Assembly: GCA_949130485.1 (NCBI GenBank)
Contig: OX422191.1
Span: forward strand, 3,113,840 to 3,177,839
Length of the DNA stretch: 64,000 nucleotides
DNA from: Agelas oroides
Taxonomy: Eukaryota; Porifera; Demospongiae; Agelasida; Agelasidae
Reading direction: 5' to 3'
Shown: in pieces, positions 35,101-62,992 of the stretch
How positions within the stretch are numbered: position 1 is the first letter of the stretch
How the letters are laid out: the number at the start of each line of letters is the position of its first letter
Made by a program: the position numbers and the translations under genes
The notes under the pieces: generated by a model
What the model was told of the DNA's origin: nothing
The model's database searches: none
What the model saw: only the letters and a program-made list of their open reading frames with translations

Positions 35101-35651
35101 TCTTGGACAAGATATTACAAGAAGGACCTCGAGATTCTTCGTCGGGCACCGCCCCCCTCACGTCTACCCTCACGTCTACCTGACGTCACGCACGTGACTC
35201 TTTCTCCCAGGCCTTCCCCTCCGTTTTTATACTGCAAGCGATCAAAAACTGGAGGCGGGAACGGCCTGGGAACGAGGCTATATTGGTACCCATCACCCTT
35301 AGTCTCACATGGCTTGGAAGGAGTGGGTCTGGCTAATCTAGATCCTACACTCTGATTCCTAGCCTCATTCCAAGGCTTCTTTGTTTTTATCTGGGGTGCA
35401 GGAGAGAGCCTGGCAAATGATTGCCCAACTACTTCTACTTCCATCCTTCCCTTTCCTCACCGCCTGCCTGCATGCACACACCCACATGCACACACACACA
35501 CACACACACACATACACACACCCACACACTCCCCACACACACACTCCCACACACAAATCTTTCAACATTCGCTTTCATGTTGTTCTAAACACACTAGCTA
35601 ACCAGTGGCTGAAGCTAGTAACTGCTCAGCGTAGGTTTTCTCCGAGGCCAT
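26135..35651 (-). CDS. MTX2: Metaxin-2 (mitochondrial outer-membrane import/assembly protein), complete
   Basis: Metaxin-2 works with metaxin-1 and the SAM complex at the outer mitochondrial membrane. Exons in reading order: 35651–35603, 34403–34356, 33260–33217, 32626–32554, 30921–30833, 28808–28676, 27649–27502, 26297–26135. Every phase agrees; the sum is 747 nt, or 248 aa (human 263). The start reads MASEKTYAEQLLASATG, then WPEDALLY (human WPENATLY), LAGLPYTGRVAPNVDYMSPS (human ends AEYMSPSG), TAPFLCL (human VPFIHV), LEPKEKANQEAFISL, and HHWEVFRRQ (human KQWEV). The GST-C end PTTLDVMVYGHMHALMTTDL matches human [20 protein letters not shown]. Single exons are too short to be noticed alone. 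The exon 5 donor (AG/GTTCAT) is weak. Exon 5 is the last unit of a 71-bp array. Expression is probably driven from a promoter shared with the HP1 gene. Confidence 0.88.
26700..27000. repeat. Diverged inverted-repeat element in metaxin-2 intron 7
   Basis: AGTCTTGTGCCTAGATCCAG, CTCTCATGAGG and a GGCGGAGCAGTACAA interior resemble the 43472–43786 family. Borders are uncertain. Confidence 0.4.
27118..27449. mobile_element. TAGTCTTGTGCCC-type inverted-repeat element
   Basis: TAGTCTTGTGCCCCG at the left is mirrored by GGGGACGAGACTA at the right, with CGGTCTGGTGAAC and GTTCACCAGACC inside. A full relative in reverse orientation lies at 49429–49741. It ends about 50 bp from metaxin-2 exon 7. Confidence 0.7.
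28371..28585. mobile_element. Two adjacent short TAGCC-family hairpins
   Basis: Hairpins at 28376–28435 and 28517–28582 both run from TAGCCWC to GAGGCTAC and are set in a local duplication (CCACTGATGTAGCC...CAATGAAAGT). They lie in metaxin-2 intron 6, close to exon 6. Confidence 0.65.
29098..29162 (+). repeat. Short tandem repeat, about 23 bp × 3
   Basis: TTAGGGAAAGTCCCTTGTAT is repeated three times. GGGAAAGTCCC inside is itself nearly palindromic. Confidence 0.8.
29350..29875. mobile_element. Probable MITE in metaxin-2 intron 5
   Basis: AAAATTGGGGGTGGGCAGTT near 29364 recurs as AAAATTGGGGGGTGGGCACTT near 29810, and the right edge AATACGGTA matches the TACCGTAT ends of other elements here. 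The left border is unclear. Confidence 0.35.
30863..31856 (-). repeat. 71-bp minisatellite made of the metaxin-2 exon 5 splice acceptor and exon body (14 units)
   Basis: Unit starts fall at about 30863, 30934, 31005, 31076, 31147, 31218, 31289, 31360, 31427, 31497, 31568, 31639, 31709 and 31779. On the minus strand each unit holds TTTGTTTTACTGTAG, a 3' splice site, then about 60 nt that read GTAPFLCLKMGPQPLIFSDF. Only the leftmost unit runs on into the unique rest of exon 5 and its donor. Reading through from any other unit meets the TAG of the next acceptor. Some units differ by small deletions. Confidence 0.9.
31885..32280. mobile_element. TA-flanked MITE ('gccctcgaatagtagcc' family)
   Basis: TACCGTATTTCTTCGAATAG is mirrored by TTGAAGAAAATATGGTA, and CCCTCGAATAGTAGCC recurs inside. 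It lies in metaxin-2 intron 4 next to the 71-bp array. Confidence 0.75.
32692..32955 (+). repeat. Tandem repeat, about 47 bp × 5
   Basis: Units read GTATTAACCCTTTCTACTCA followed by CAATGCATGRTTAACTC, with drift in the last copies. It starts about 65 bp upstream of metaxin-2 exon 4 (minus sense). Confidence 0.85.
33086..33166. mobile_element. Short TAGCC-family hairpin
   Basis: TTAGCTTCGTTCCCATG is mirrored by CCTGGGAACGAGGCTAG, about 50 bp from metaxin-2 exon 3. Confidence 0.55.
33390..33474. mobile_element. Short TAGTCTCG hairpin
   Basis: TAGTCTCGAACCCAGAC is mirrored by GTCTGGGAACGAGACTA. Confidence 0.65.
33764..34192. mobile_element. TAGCCTCGTTCCC-family element, long form
   Basis: It runs from TAGCCTCATTCCCAGGCC to GGACGAGGCTA with CACGTGAATGACGTC inverted inside. 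The flanks GTGCTCGGC and GTGCTCGGA fit a 9-bp target duplication with one change. Confidence 0.75.
34880..35280. mobile_element. TAGCCTCGTTCCC-family element with exact 9-bp target duplication
   Basis: The foldback runs from TAGCCTCGTTCCCAGGCC to GGCCTGGGAACGAGGCTA and its arms match over roughly 190 bp. The flanks are TATTGGTAC on both sides. It lies in metaxin-2 intron 1. Confidence 0.85.
35478..35554 (+). repeat. (CA)n-rich microsatellite
   Basis: Interrupted CACACA and CCACACA runs lie about 50 bp downstream of metaxin-2 exon 1 (minus sense). Confidence 0.85.
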
Positions 35652-35956
35652 GGCCTTGAGATCGAAGCAGAAGAAAGTTCAAAGTTCATTGCAAAAATTG
35701 TACGCATGCGCATACTTTTGTCCTTTGGCGGTACACAATTCATTGGAGCAGGGAAAATGGCGGTTAATTGAACTTTTTACACTATCGTACTATCGTGGAC
35801 CTAAGTTTTTCTAAGCAGAAAAACACCAGTAGAACTTTAAACAGTCTAGATAATTGCACGGCGTGTAGCAAGATTTGAGCAGGTGTGAAAAGCACTTGAA
35901 GGTGTTGAAGCGTTGAACTGTTGAACTTGAGATTTGCCTTCGCGCTCGAGGTGAAG
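35652..35956. promoter_or_regulatory. Shared divergent promoter of metaxin-2 and the HP1 gene
   Basis: Only 305 bp separate the two start codons. TACGCATGCGCATAC at about 35700 fits an NRF1 site, and AAAATGGCGG at about 35755 fits a YY1 site. Both are known in TATA-less promoters of mitochondrial and housekeeping genes. No TATA box is visible. Confidence 0.65.
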
Positions 35957-38900
35957 ATGCCGAAGAATAAGGGGAAGAAGAGAAAGAGAGAAAACGCCGC
36001 CGAAGAAGAGATATTCTCAGTAGAAAACATTATAAAGAAGAGAACGGTGAATGGAAAGGTTGAGTATTTACTCAAGTGGCATGGCTATCCACACACCGAG
36101 AACACTTGGGAGCCACAGGAGAACCTGGATTGTCCGGAACTTATCGCCGCGTTTGAGAGCAGAATGAACAAAGAAGCAGCTGATAAGGACAGTAAGGAAA
36201 AGGTGAGTGTGAAAAGGCATTTCTAATTAGTGCGCACCAACATGAAACATGTACAACGTGTTGGCCGTATTGGCTGTGTGGTGCTTGAGTCTGTTCCATC
36301 AGCTGGTATGTGTAGTGCATGAGGATTGCAGAAGAAAAAGGAATGAAATTGTGGTGGGGTATGAAAGTAGTTGGAAACTAGCAATTATTTGCATGTATAT
36401 GACGTATTCAAACAAAGTCAACAGTGAAACCAATTTATAAGGTACGTCTTGTTTTTTTTGTACTAAACTTCCTAGTGAATACTGTGTACAGTGTTATTTT
36501 TGTACTTGGAGAAATTCTGTTGAGTTTGTTAGGTCCGATAGCACCAAAAGAGGTGCAGTTGAGTTTTTTTACATTGATGTTCATAAAGAAATGATACCAT
36601 GTTGCTGGTAGTGGTTTGCTACTTCTCACCCTTTTCTGAGACTGTTGTAATATAGGTACTTAGCGTCGTGACAGGCAGTTGTTGTTTCTTAAGTAACTTA
36701 ATGTTAGTGATCGAATCCCACCCCTTCCTGCCTAACATGACAATCATTGCAAAGAATTGAGCTCTGTTATTGTTGCACATCGTAATACATTTTTCTAATA
36801 CAACGAATTTCACCGTTGCACCAGATGTCATGTTGTACCGTGGAAGTCATGTTGCATACTGAGTGTGTGCTGAAAGATAGCAACAGAGGACAGTAAATTG
36901 GTTCCAAAACGGTGCGGGATTAGCGACTAACCTGGAAATTATAGTACACGTCGGACAACAGGACACAAGTGCCTTCTACCCACTGTTTCGGTGACCGTTC
37001 TTGATGGAATAACTGGTGAAGACATAGTGAATAAAATACGCGAACAGAAGACTTAAACAGTTGCAAGAATACGCTTCTATTTTGAGACTCGGGTGCCTGA
37101 TTTAGTCCACATCGAGTTAGCTCTGTTAATGTATGTGTATACTCTGATGTTGACAACTTAATAGACTTTTGTCTCAGAAGGAGGAGAACACAATCACTGT
37201 CATCCTAATCCAATTCTCACTGCAGGATAAGAAGCCCCCAAAGCCCAAGAAGCTACAGGCTTCTCTCTCATCTAATGCAGCCACCATGACCACTCAGAGC
37301 ACAAGCAGCAGCGGGGGAGACCTTAACGGTAAGAGTTGTACCCTCATTCCCACCGTCTCAAGTGTTCCAGTACGCAAATCAAAGGGGGAATTGTGGGATG
37401 TCATGTAACTAGCGTTATACATAGACAGAAGGTGTAGACGCACAGGAGTGGTGTGCATTGCAAGGTCTTTGTAATGTCTGTCCAAGAACTGGAGGCTGGA
37501 ATGTTTGCCAGGCAGCATTAGCACAGCTCCTTCGGCATGCTGACTGCAAAGTGGCGATGGTAATGAAATGAAGCTAGAGGTCGCATCTTATAGTTCATCA
37601 CAGGGGGAGGGGATTGTGCACAGGGGTGGTATTGGGGCTTACTGTGTGTTCAAGAAGTGTATTTGATGCACTGACCTGAATGATTTATGCCACCAACTAC
37701 GCTTCACATGGACAATGACAAGAACGTGATGAAACACTTGACTCTTCACTTGCTGAAATATTGTTATGTCCATCCCAATTAAACATTACAGCATATGGAA
37801 GCTCGCCAATCACCTTGAACGAAACAGCCACCAATGTGTTTCATACTGTATAGCGGGAAACTCTCGCGAATTTTGAAGTTTTGTGGCTATTTGTGAAAGT
37901 TTTTTCCACGAAATTTGGGGGTGTGGCATCTTTTGGCGGTACCAGCGAGCAATCTGCGAAAGTTTTCTCCGTGAAAATCTTATTTTCCACCAACTCGTGA
38001 AAGTTTTCTCCCACGAAAGTTTCCCATCATACGGTAGTGAGCATAATGGTCTCTGCAGTGTGTGTACCTTTCTGCTATAAATTGTATGTAACAGCCAGAA
38101 TATAGTATAAAATGAGAGTGATGACTTCTCCACGTGCAGGGGAGAACCAGAGCAACAAGGTGGATGTTCCAGAGCCCAGTGAACCCAGTGGGTTTCGAAG
38201 GGGGCTGGTGGCAGAGGAAATCCTGGGAGCTACAGAGATGGACGGACAGATCCTGTTCTTGATCAAATGGTAAGTTCCGATTACAGTGTGGGACATAGAG
38301 CGATAGGTACTGGTACTTTGGGAGTGTATCATGAAAAATCAGTGAATAAAATGTTAGGTCGGCAATAGGCCTGATAGTGAAAGGCTTTGTATCCAGTACT
38401 TTGCACCAGCTTTGCATTGCACTATACTTTGTCATCTCATCCCATGGTGCAAGTGCTGCTTTGTGTGTGGTCACTGCATAACTCTAATTAAAGCACACTC
38501 TGAGTGCATCTCGCTGTTAGACACATTTTCCTGTTAGACACCACCTCCCCACACACACCCCCCTGTGGAGATATAAGTGTATGTGTGAATACAGTAAGTA
38601 CATGAGTACGGGATGGATAGTAGTAGTATGGTAGACTGTGGAATATATCAGTACCATGGCACATGCGGATGGATAGACAGGTGGTGCTACTGCTGCAAAC
38701 GAAAAAAAGCCAATTGATGCAGGTCATAAATCAGATCTAGTCAATTTCCCATGATAATATATGCACTTCACACGTTGATATGTCGTATTCCAATTAATGT
38801 CCTCCCCATCCCTTGCAGGAAAGACCTTAAAGAAGCAGAGTTGGTGTATGCAAGTGAGGCCAATCTTCAGATTCCTCAAATGGTTATAAAATTCTATGAG

Positions 38901-38969
38901 AGCAAGTTGACATGGCACGAATCGACAGATGATAGTGAGTCAGTACAGTCATATATTTCTGGATCCTAG
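35957..38969 (+). CDS. HP1/CBX heterochromatin protein (chromodomain + chromoshadow)
   Basis: HP1 proteins bind histone H3 methylated at Lys9 and dimerise to compact chromatin. Exons are 35957–36202, 37226–37328, 38140–38269 and 38819–38969; phases agree and give 209 aa. The start is the ATG before [10 protein letters not shown]; no earlier ATG is in frame. The N-terminal chromodomain (about 18–70) has aromatic-cage residues Phe20, Trp41 and Tyr44 ([25 protein letters not shown]). A basic, Ser/Thr-rich hinge follows. The chromoshadow domain (about 134–195) reads [15 protein letters not shown] and [10 protein letters not shown]. The acceptor at 37178 could add 16 in-frame hinge residues. A GTGAGT just after the shadow domain (38935) could splice to an acceptor at about 39662 for a different short end. 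It is an HP1a/b/c-type protein rather than Polycomb; the paralogue group was not decided. Confidence 0.92.
37843..38036. mobile_element. TA-flanked MITE in HP1 intron 2
   Basis: TACTGTATAGCGGGAAACT at the left is mirrored by GAAAGTTTCCCATCATACGGTA at the right, with GCGAAAGTTTTC motifs inside. It belongs with the element at 4122–4634. Confidence 0.6.
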
Positions 38970-39019
38970 AGCTTTATAACTTTAGTAACTTGTTTCTCTG
39001 TCTTATGCATGTTGTACCT

Positions 39020-39391
39020 AGCCTCGTTCCCAGGCCTTCCCACCGTCTAATTTTTGATCGCTTCTAGTACAGAGGGGGAAGGTCTGGTCCAATTTATCAC
39101 ATGAATGACGTTTGAGGGGGGAGTCGAAAGAATGCGTGTGTTCTTCGTTTTGAAACAGGAGTGGTACGTTTATCGCTTTGCAAACATTCGAAACTCCAGC
39201 GCTTGGGGCAGCAACTACAAGATAAAGCCTCAAGTTTGTTTTTTTTGATCGGGGACCCCTTCCCCCCTCTGTCTACCTAGGTAGACAAAACATCATTCAC
39301 ATGATAAAATGGACCAGGCCTTCCTCCTCCGTTTTTGCATACTGCAAGTGATCAAAAATTGGATGGTGGGAAGGCCTGGGAACGAGGTATG
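39020..39391. mobile_element. TAGCCTCGTTCCC-family element
   Basis: TAGCCTCGTTCCCAGGCCTT is mirrored by GGCCTGGGAACGAGGTA, with ATGAATGACGTTTG and CAAAACATCATTCA inside. It follows the HP1 stop. Confidence 0.75.
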
Positions 39392-40841
39392 GCTACGTCA
39401 TTCACCTTTTTCATCTTATTCTCTCACCAGCTATGCAAGAGGCTATGAACTAACTCACTGTTATTATCCATCTATCCCTTCTTTGTGTACATGTGCCACT
39501 TCACCTTTTTGTTACTATTATGTAGGCTATCTATTTACTAGTACTGGCATATAGTACATTCTCACTTTTTTCTACATGTATGTACATTTATGAGGTACGT
39601 GTAAGGCCTGCCATTACTGTACAGTAGAGTTCATCTCAAAGCTATGGTAATTTCTCTTTCAGTGATATCATGAGGTGTTATTGTTGTGTTGTGTGCGAAG
39701 AACCTGATGGATGATATGGTTTTAGAGAAGGTGTAGCAAGCAAGGATAACCATGAAAACAGTAGTCTTTGTTTTACGTCCTCTCCTCTTGATCTCACAGC
39801 TGTTAGCCTTACTGTCTTGTCCCCAGGCCCTGCATGATCAGCTCTTTCTATTGTTTGTAGTACGGAAAAAATGAAAGCTAGATGGGACCTGGGAACGAGG
39901 ATTCATCTTTGTTCTGATATTGATAGTCTCTTGTGCCAGACACAGTCCTCTCTCGTGGGGAAATGTAGCCTCGTTCCCAGACAAGGCTAGGGGAGATGGA
40001 TCTGGTGACAAGCCTGGTCTTCCGAAACCATTTAATTGCAAGAATGAATCTTACAACATCACTTGGAGCAGTATGGGATCCAAGTGTCTCGAGATCTCAT
40101 CTTGTCCTTTCAGTGTGAGGGTGGGGTCTGCCCCTCTTCCGAAGACTATGTTGTCTTTTCAGTGTGAGGGTGGGGTCTGCCCCTCTTCCGAAGACTATGT
40201 TGTCTTTTCAGTGTGAGGGTGGGGTCTGCCCCTCTTCCGAAGACTATGTTGTCTTTTCAGTGTGAGGGTGGGGTCTGCCCCTCTTCCGAAGACTATGTTG
40301 TGCATGTTTATAAAGAATTGCTCAGCTCAGACTACTATACAGCCAAGGTTTCATTATGCATGCAGATAGTCTATGCATGTTGGTTACACAAACTACATCC
40401 CAGTCCCTCCCTGTAACATGAGTTTTAGTGCTACAGTTGATCTTTTTGCTTATATAAAGCTTCATCCTACACAGCTCTAGCTTTTGCTGTCAACAGCAGA
40501 GCTTAAACTGTACTCCCCCTCTTAAGAGCTAAAATGCCATCTTGTGTGAGTTGACATCTCCCTGCCTCCTGGGCAAGTGGCAAGCATGTTGAGACAGCAA
40601 TACTTCGTCAAACTTTTCACCAGTGAGATTATTCCGTTTCAAACATATTACAGATCTCTACGGTCTGCCCCTCTTCCGAAGACTATGTTGTGCATGTTTA
40701 TAAAGAATTGCTCAGACTACTACTATACAGCCAAGGTTTCATTATGCAGATAGTCGATGTTACCTGAATGCTACTGTATAACTAAGAGGTCAAAAGAAAA
40801 GGGGAACCGGAAGCAATGGCTAGCTATAGTTTAGTGAAGAG
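39392..40841. other. Spacer between HP1 and the PCBP 3' end
   Basis: It holds repeats at 39966–40000 and 40107–40301. The text TCTGCCCCTCTTCCGAAGAC onward recurs once more at 40660–40750. The PCBP 3' end is expected between here and 44243 but was not identified. Confidence 0.35.
40107..40301 (+). repeat. Tandem repeat, 49 bp × 4
   Basis: Units contain TTTTCAGTGTGAGGGTGGGG followed by TCTGCCCCTCTTCCGAAGAC and are almost identical, so the expansion is young. Confidence 0.85.
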
Positions 40842-41272
40842 TAGGCCTTGGTAGATTATGCTAGCATAATTTTGGGAATAATAGGTGCTCCTGAGCATCA
40901 AGAATTATGCTGGCATAATAGGTATACTTTCCTGATCAGGTGGCCAGCACATTGCAAACTTGCAATCTCTTTCGACCAAGTGCACTGTAGCCTCATTCCC
41001 AGTAACAAGTTTCTTATGTATACAGCAAGGATCTTCTTTAGAGGACTACATCTTTCAGTAATGCAAGAACACATTGTCAACCACTGAGAAAGGTGAGAAT
41101 CCTAATTGTAACCACTTTCAAATTATTGTCATTTTTTATGTGCGTATATGTGTGAAATCCAGTTAGCATAATTGAGAATAATAGGTGCATTGAAAAGAAT
41201 AATAGGTGAAGTTTATGGGAATAAAAGAAGAGAATAATGGGTAGAAATGTGAGCATAATCTACCAAGGCCTA
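40842..41272. mobile_element. hAT-type MITE with 8-bp target duplication
   Basis: TAGGCCTTGGTAGATTATGC is mirrored by GCATAATCTACCAAGGCCTA. The flanks are GTGAAGAG on both sides. AATAATAGGT is repeated inside. Confidence 0.8.
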
Positions 41273-41718
41273 GTGAAGAGTAAAATACATACTGGTAACA
41301 TATAGTGATACTACAGGCTGCCACTGCCTACGTAGTCTTTTGTCTATACCCCAGATCTTGTAAATCATGTTTGCACACCCACTGACGAAACAAACAAAAC
41401 AGTTATGTAAGTCACACGTGCAATAATACTTGTAACAAAACTTGAAATTCCATTTCGTGCAAATGTGTGTAATAACTGTGTTAAAAAAGCCATGATAGTA
41501 TGTATGGCTGTCAGTCATGTTACAGTCACATGATATGCTGGATTGGTCATGTGAGGGAAGTGTGGGTACATGTGAGATTTAATATGTTTAGTGTGTACAC
41601 TAGCATTCAGTTAAATGTTCATTCCGACAGAAATAAAGCTGTTCACTTCAGAATGTATTCTGCAGGTAAGAATGAGAAATGGTTATGGATAAGAACGTGG
41701 CAGTCCTGAATAGAAATC

Positions 41719-42370
41719 TAATATGTGACCCGCTGAGCGAAAACCCGGCACATCGCGCATTTTATGAAAATCGAGATAAGACCGGAAATCGGTATACCAA
41801 TGTGTAATTGTGCGGCAGGAAAAAAATGGAAGCGATCGGTTGCTTGGTTCCCGAGCTACAGAGCGAAATGCGTAGCGGATGCGGAATGCAACTTTACGAG
41901 AAAACACAATATTTTTACGTTGCTATGGTAAATTTTAATGTCTCTGTATACTATCGTGTTACGTAAATTTACCCATGTTCTTGTAAAAAAGCAGCTTGGA
42001 AGTCGGCAAAGACAGTTGAGAAAGACAGCGGTTATAAAAGTGGGGGCTTACATTGTGTCTATGGACAGAAAGACAACTGTATACGGACTGGAAGCTGGTA
42101 AAATTGCGTTTTTGAAAAACGCGTAGAAGCTGTCCATAGCAACGCGTTCCCGTATTTCACTGGCCTGCCTGTGAGTTCGAGCTTATATCGTCTTTATAGT
42201 AGCAGATTCGGGCTTCATAATTTGGTATGTTACAGTCCAAGCCCCCTGTGACACGTTGGTGTAATAATCTGAGTTTAGCTGGGAAACGACCTGTACGGAT
42301 AAAATTGCCTCTAACTCAAATTCAATATTTGCGCGAAGTACCGGATTTTCACTCAGCGGGTCACATATAT
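41719..42370. mobile_element. MITE with GTGACCCGCTGAG termini
   Basis: ATATGTGACCCGCTGAG is mirrored by CTCAGCGGGTCACATAT, and the next 15 bp also pair (GAAAACCCGG and CCGGATTTTC). Confidence 0.75.
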
Positions 42371-42649
42371 CACCATAGTACAAAATGTTGCCGTCTGTAT
42401 TGTTATGAGTGCGCAGCACGAGTAACAATGCCAATGGCAACAAACGAGTGATATTTTTCCTAGTGATAATTATTTTATCATACGAACCTTGGATTTCATT
42501 GATACGGATTCTCACGTGAATTGTAGTGCAAAATACAGCTTTGCTTGCACCTGCAAGGCTTCCCCATTGACTCCCATACATTCACATGAGTTAGATCTAT
42601 GACATTACATATCTCTAGTGCTTCACCAAGCTCAACACACTGTAGCACT

Positions 42650-42835
42650 TAACTTCCACTAAGGGCGGAGCTCACCTGCACTTCATGAATGCGTGAATAT
42701 CATATGCGTCTTGCGTATGAGCCCTGGCCTTAGTGGAAGCTCAGCGTTACAGCGTGTCGAACTTGATGATGCACTTGAAATACATAACAGAATAATGTTA
42801 GATTTCCATCCGGGACTGCCATCTATAATGCTATG
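42650..42835. mobile_element. Diverged relative of the 19645–19893 hairpin MITE
   Basis: Shared features are the inverted pair around ACTTCCACTAAGGGCGGAGC and GCCTTAGTGGAAGC, GCGTATGAGCCC, and a GGGACTG right end. The left end is degraded. Confidence 0.55.
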
Positions 42836-42931
42836 TTAGGCCCCACCACCCTCAAGTTGGCTAATTAGCTTTATCCCCATGTCTCCACCCAGCTGTTGGT
42901 CACTTGCAGTACAGCAAAATGGGAGGGAGGT

Positions 42932-43325
42932 AGCCTCGTTCCCAGGCCTCCCCCATTTTTTGTTCTTCGGTTTCCGTTAGTATAATACATGGAGCGGCAA
43001 AAAACAGGGAAGGCTTGGGAACGTTCATCAAATGAATGATGTGAGGTGGACGGGGCCCAATTGAAAAAACAACGCACTGGATCATCCGTTTGAGTGCTCT
43101 ACCACAGTTCTGGACTCCAGACAGTCTTGACCAGTAAGAAACTCGCTTTCAAGCTTAGTGCGTACATATTTGAATATCGGCCCCTCCCCCCTATGTCCAC
43201 CTTGTGTCCACTCACATGATGATTACCAGGTCTTCCCCGTTTATTTTTCACCACCCTTTCGCTTCTGAGTATTATTGTGAACGCAAATGGAAGGTAAAAC
43301 GGGGGAGGCCTGGCAACAAGGCAGA
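42932..43325. mobile_element. TAGCCTCGTTCCC-family element
   Basis: TAGCCTCGTTCCCAGGCCTC is mirrored by GAGGCCTGGCAACAAGGC, with the usual TGATGTGAGGTGGACG and CGTTTATTTTTCACC interior. Confidence 0.7.
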
Positions 43326-43471
43326 GAGGCTGGTTGCTCATAAGAGTAATGTCAGGGGAAAAGTTTAATTGAATGTGGGTGGATAAGAACAGGAAACAGA
43401 GCAGCAACAGTCATACACATAATTTGTTGAGCGGTTGCTATGTCAACAAAAAGGCGGTAACACGATCCCTA

Positions 43472-43786
43472 CAGTAGTCTCGTGCCCAGACCCCACCCAG
43501 TTCACGCGAGGAGAAGGGGTCTGGTGTCACAAGTCGAAGTCCTTGGGCTTGCTCCAGATACATGGAGCGACCAATGAAATTGCAGAGCGGCGTTTATTGG
43601 AATAATGTGGAAGCATGAACAAGTACCTCAATTGTACCGCTCAAAGTGATATTATGAGATTCATTATGCAACACTGACCAATTTGTAATCCTACACCAAG
43701 GCTTCAACACTTCCGCAAGCCCAAGGATTCAGGCTTGTGACACCAGACCCTTTCCTCGTGAGAGGGTTGGGTCTGGGCACGAGACT
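43472..43786. mobile_element. TAGTCTCGTGCCC inverted-repeat element
   Basis: TAGTCTCGTGCCCAGACCC is mirrored by GGGTCTGGGCACGAGACTA. It is the best-preserved member of the type seen at 2750–3010. Confidence 0.75.
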
Positions 43787-43934
43787 ACCCTACAGTGTCT
43801 AGTGGCGTGAACATGAATATGTAACCAGATCCTTTCCTCTCAGATGGGGTCTGGGAACGAGACTAAAACGGCATATACTGAAAGTAAGACTAGGGTACAG
43901 GAATATTTTATTGCCTGTCTGGACCTAGCTGTTT

Positions 43935-44226
43935 ACAGTAGAACCCCGTCTAACACCCATGATATAATGGACAATTGTGAAAGTCCCGACTGTCCTTCCA
44001 TTCACTTCAATACTTAAGCAACCCCTGAATAGCAGACACCCCTCTACTCTGTATAACAGACAGTTTTAGAAAGTGCTGAAAACGCAGCCACGTTGTGCTC
44101 AACAGCCTGATTACGCATACCACACCTACCAGAAATATACCGGAAGCCCCTGAGTTAGGGACACCTCGCTATAAGGGACAAAATGTTGGTTCCCAATGGT
44201 GTCCGTTATAGAGGGATTCCACTGTA
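43935..44226. mobile_element. TA-flanked MITE at the last seen PCBP exon
   Basis: TACAGTAGAACCCCGTCTAA is mirrored by TATAGAGGGATTCCACTGTA. It ends only about 17 bp past the donor of the PCBP exon at 44244. Confidence 0.7.
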
Positions 44227-44243
44227 TCTCTAGCCGGTCATAC

Positions 44244-61648
<17,405 letters not shown>

Positions 61649-61736
61649 CTACGTATGGAAGATGAAGCAAATACATATTACCACGAAACTGTAACAATAG
61701 TCACTAGGCTAGCTGGGCTTGCTTACATCATAGCAC

Positions 61737-61805
61737 AGCCTCGTTCCCAGGCCTTCCCACTATCCATGTTTTGTTTGGTCACAGGAAGGCCTAGGAATGA
61801 GGCTA
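61737..61805. mobile_element. Short TAGCC-family hairpin
   Basis: AGCCTCGTTCCCAGGCCTTCC is mirrored by GGAAGGCCTAGGAATGAGGCTA. Confidence 0.65.
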
Positions 61806-62692
61806 GTGTCCCAAACATGATCTAAACATTTGAGTGTTTTAATTAGCTTTTGAAAGAAGGACATGGAGAAAATTCTGAACTGCTAATTCAACTTTATCGG
61901 TTAATTAACAGAGGTTGAGGGATGTAGAACATTCTGAGAGTAGCGCACCAACTTCTCACTCTAATACCAGATCTAATGGCAGGTGAGTTCTAGATGGACA
62001 GCTATGGAATTTTTTGCTACACAGAATCATGGGGTGTTCGCAAGGAAGCACCAAAATGCTTCACAAATAAGAACTATAGCTGCCCATGTAGAACTTAGCG
62101 GGCAGTATTAAGTTTCGTTCAAATTATAAAACAATGGTCATCAAGTCTATCTTTCAATTATTGGCTATTATATATACCACAGCCTCATACCCAGGCTCTA
62201 CGAGGAATATACCATTCAAGTAGCACTGAAAGCTACCTTACACGTGCTTCCAACCTCCTCTTCTGAAGAGCTATGCACAAAATTATGTTGTAGTTGTGTG
62301 ATGCAGCATGTGCAAGAACAATAAAGTCGCCTACAAGCAAGGGGCGGCAATTAAGAAAACTATGTGCGTAAAGAGGGGGGCCATTAGAGTTCGTCAAGGA
62401 TGATTGGCAGGAGACAAACAACGGCTGTTGGTAGAATTAGCATTCATTAGATCGAGCTTCAGAGGAATCAGATCTGACACAATTAACCTTTTGTTGCTAA
62501 TTACACTAGCCTCATACGCTTGACTGTGCCTGGGTACTCGGCTGTAATTATGCGTGTCCCAATGACATTCCAAGGGCAAGAGTCATAAATAAATTTAATA
62601 AAACTACACAAAATGCACCACAAACAAGATCATAACTGGACTCGCTATATATATATGTGTCTAGTGAGTAGGTCACACTTTGTATCATTGCA
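61806..62692. other. PCBP upstream intron, no exon seen
   Basis: The exon for the first half of KH1 (GxxG loop) was sought here on the minus strand and not found. Confidence 0.35.
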
Positions 62693-62724
62693 CTGATGAT
62701 GATCCACGGATCAAAACGTTTGCA
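62690..62724 (+). ncRNA. Degenerate hammerhead-like motif
   Basis: Plus-strand CTGATGA, a short stem (GATCC/GGATC) and AAACG follow the hammerhead order but not the full consensus. Confidence 0.35.
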
Positions 62725-62851
62725 ATACTTATTGTGAATTTGGTATGGCTTATTAGCTCAAAGAATCTCTACCTAGTCTGATTGCGACATAGCAGTTAAT
62801 CGCCTAGATCCCTACGGATCTATACTCGATTAAGATCATAACCGGTCCTGG

Positions 62852-62992
62852 GTAGCCTCGTTCCCAGGCCTCCCCCGTTTTTGTTCTTCGGTTTGCGTTC
62901 AGTATAATACACGGAACGTGTTCTTCCACTTCCGTGTGTTATACTAAACGCAAACCGAAGAACAAAAACGGGGGAGGCCTGGGAATGAGGCT
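62852..62992. mobile_element. TAGCCTCGTTCCC hairpin, near-perfect, with 9-bp target duplication
   Basis: The 141-bp element runs from TAGCCTCGTTCCCAGGCC to GGCCTGGGAATGAGGCTA with almost fully paired arms. The flanks are GGTCCTGGG on both sides. Confidence 0.85.

Noticed and set aside
43935-44243. Unspliced PCBP C-terminus running into the adjacent MITE
   Set aside because: Possible, but a consensus-like donor (CAG/GTATGA) sits at the exon edge, so a spliced last exon is more likely; not annotated.
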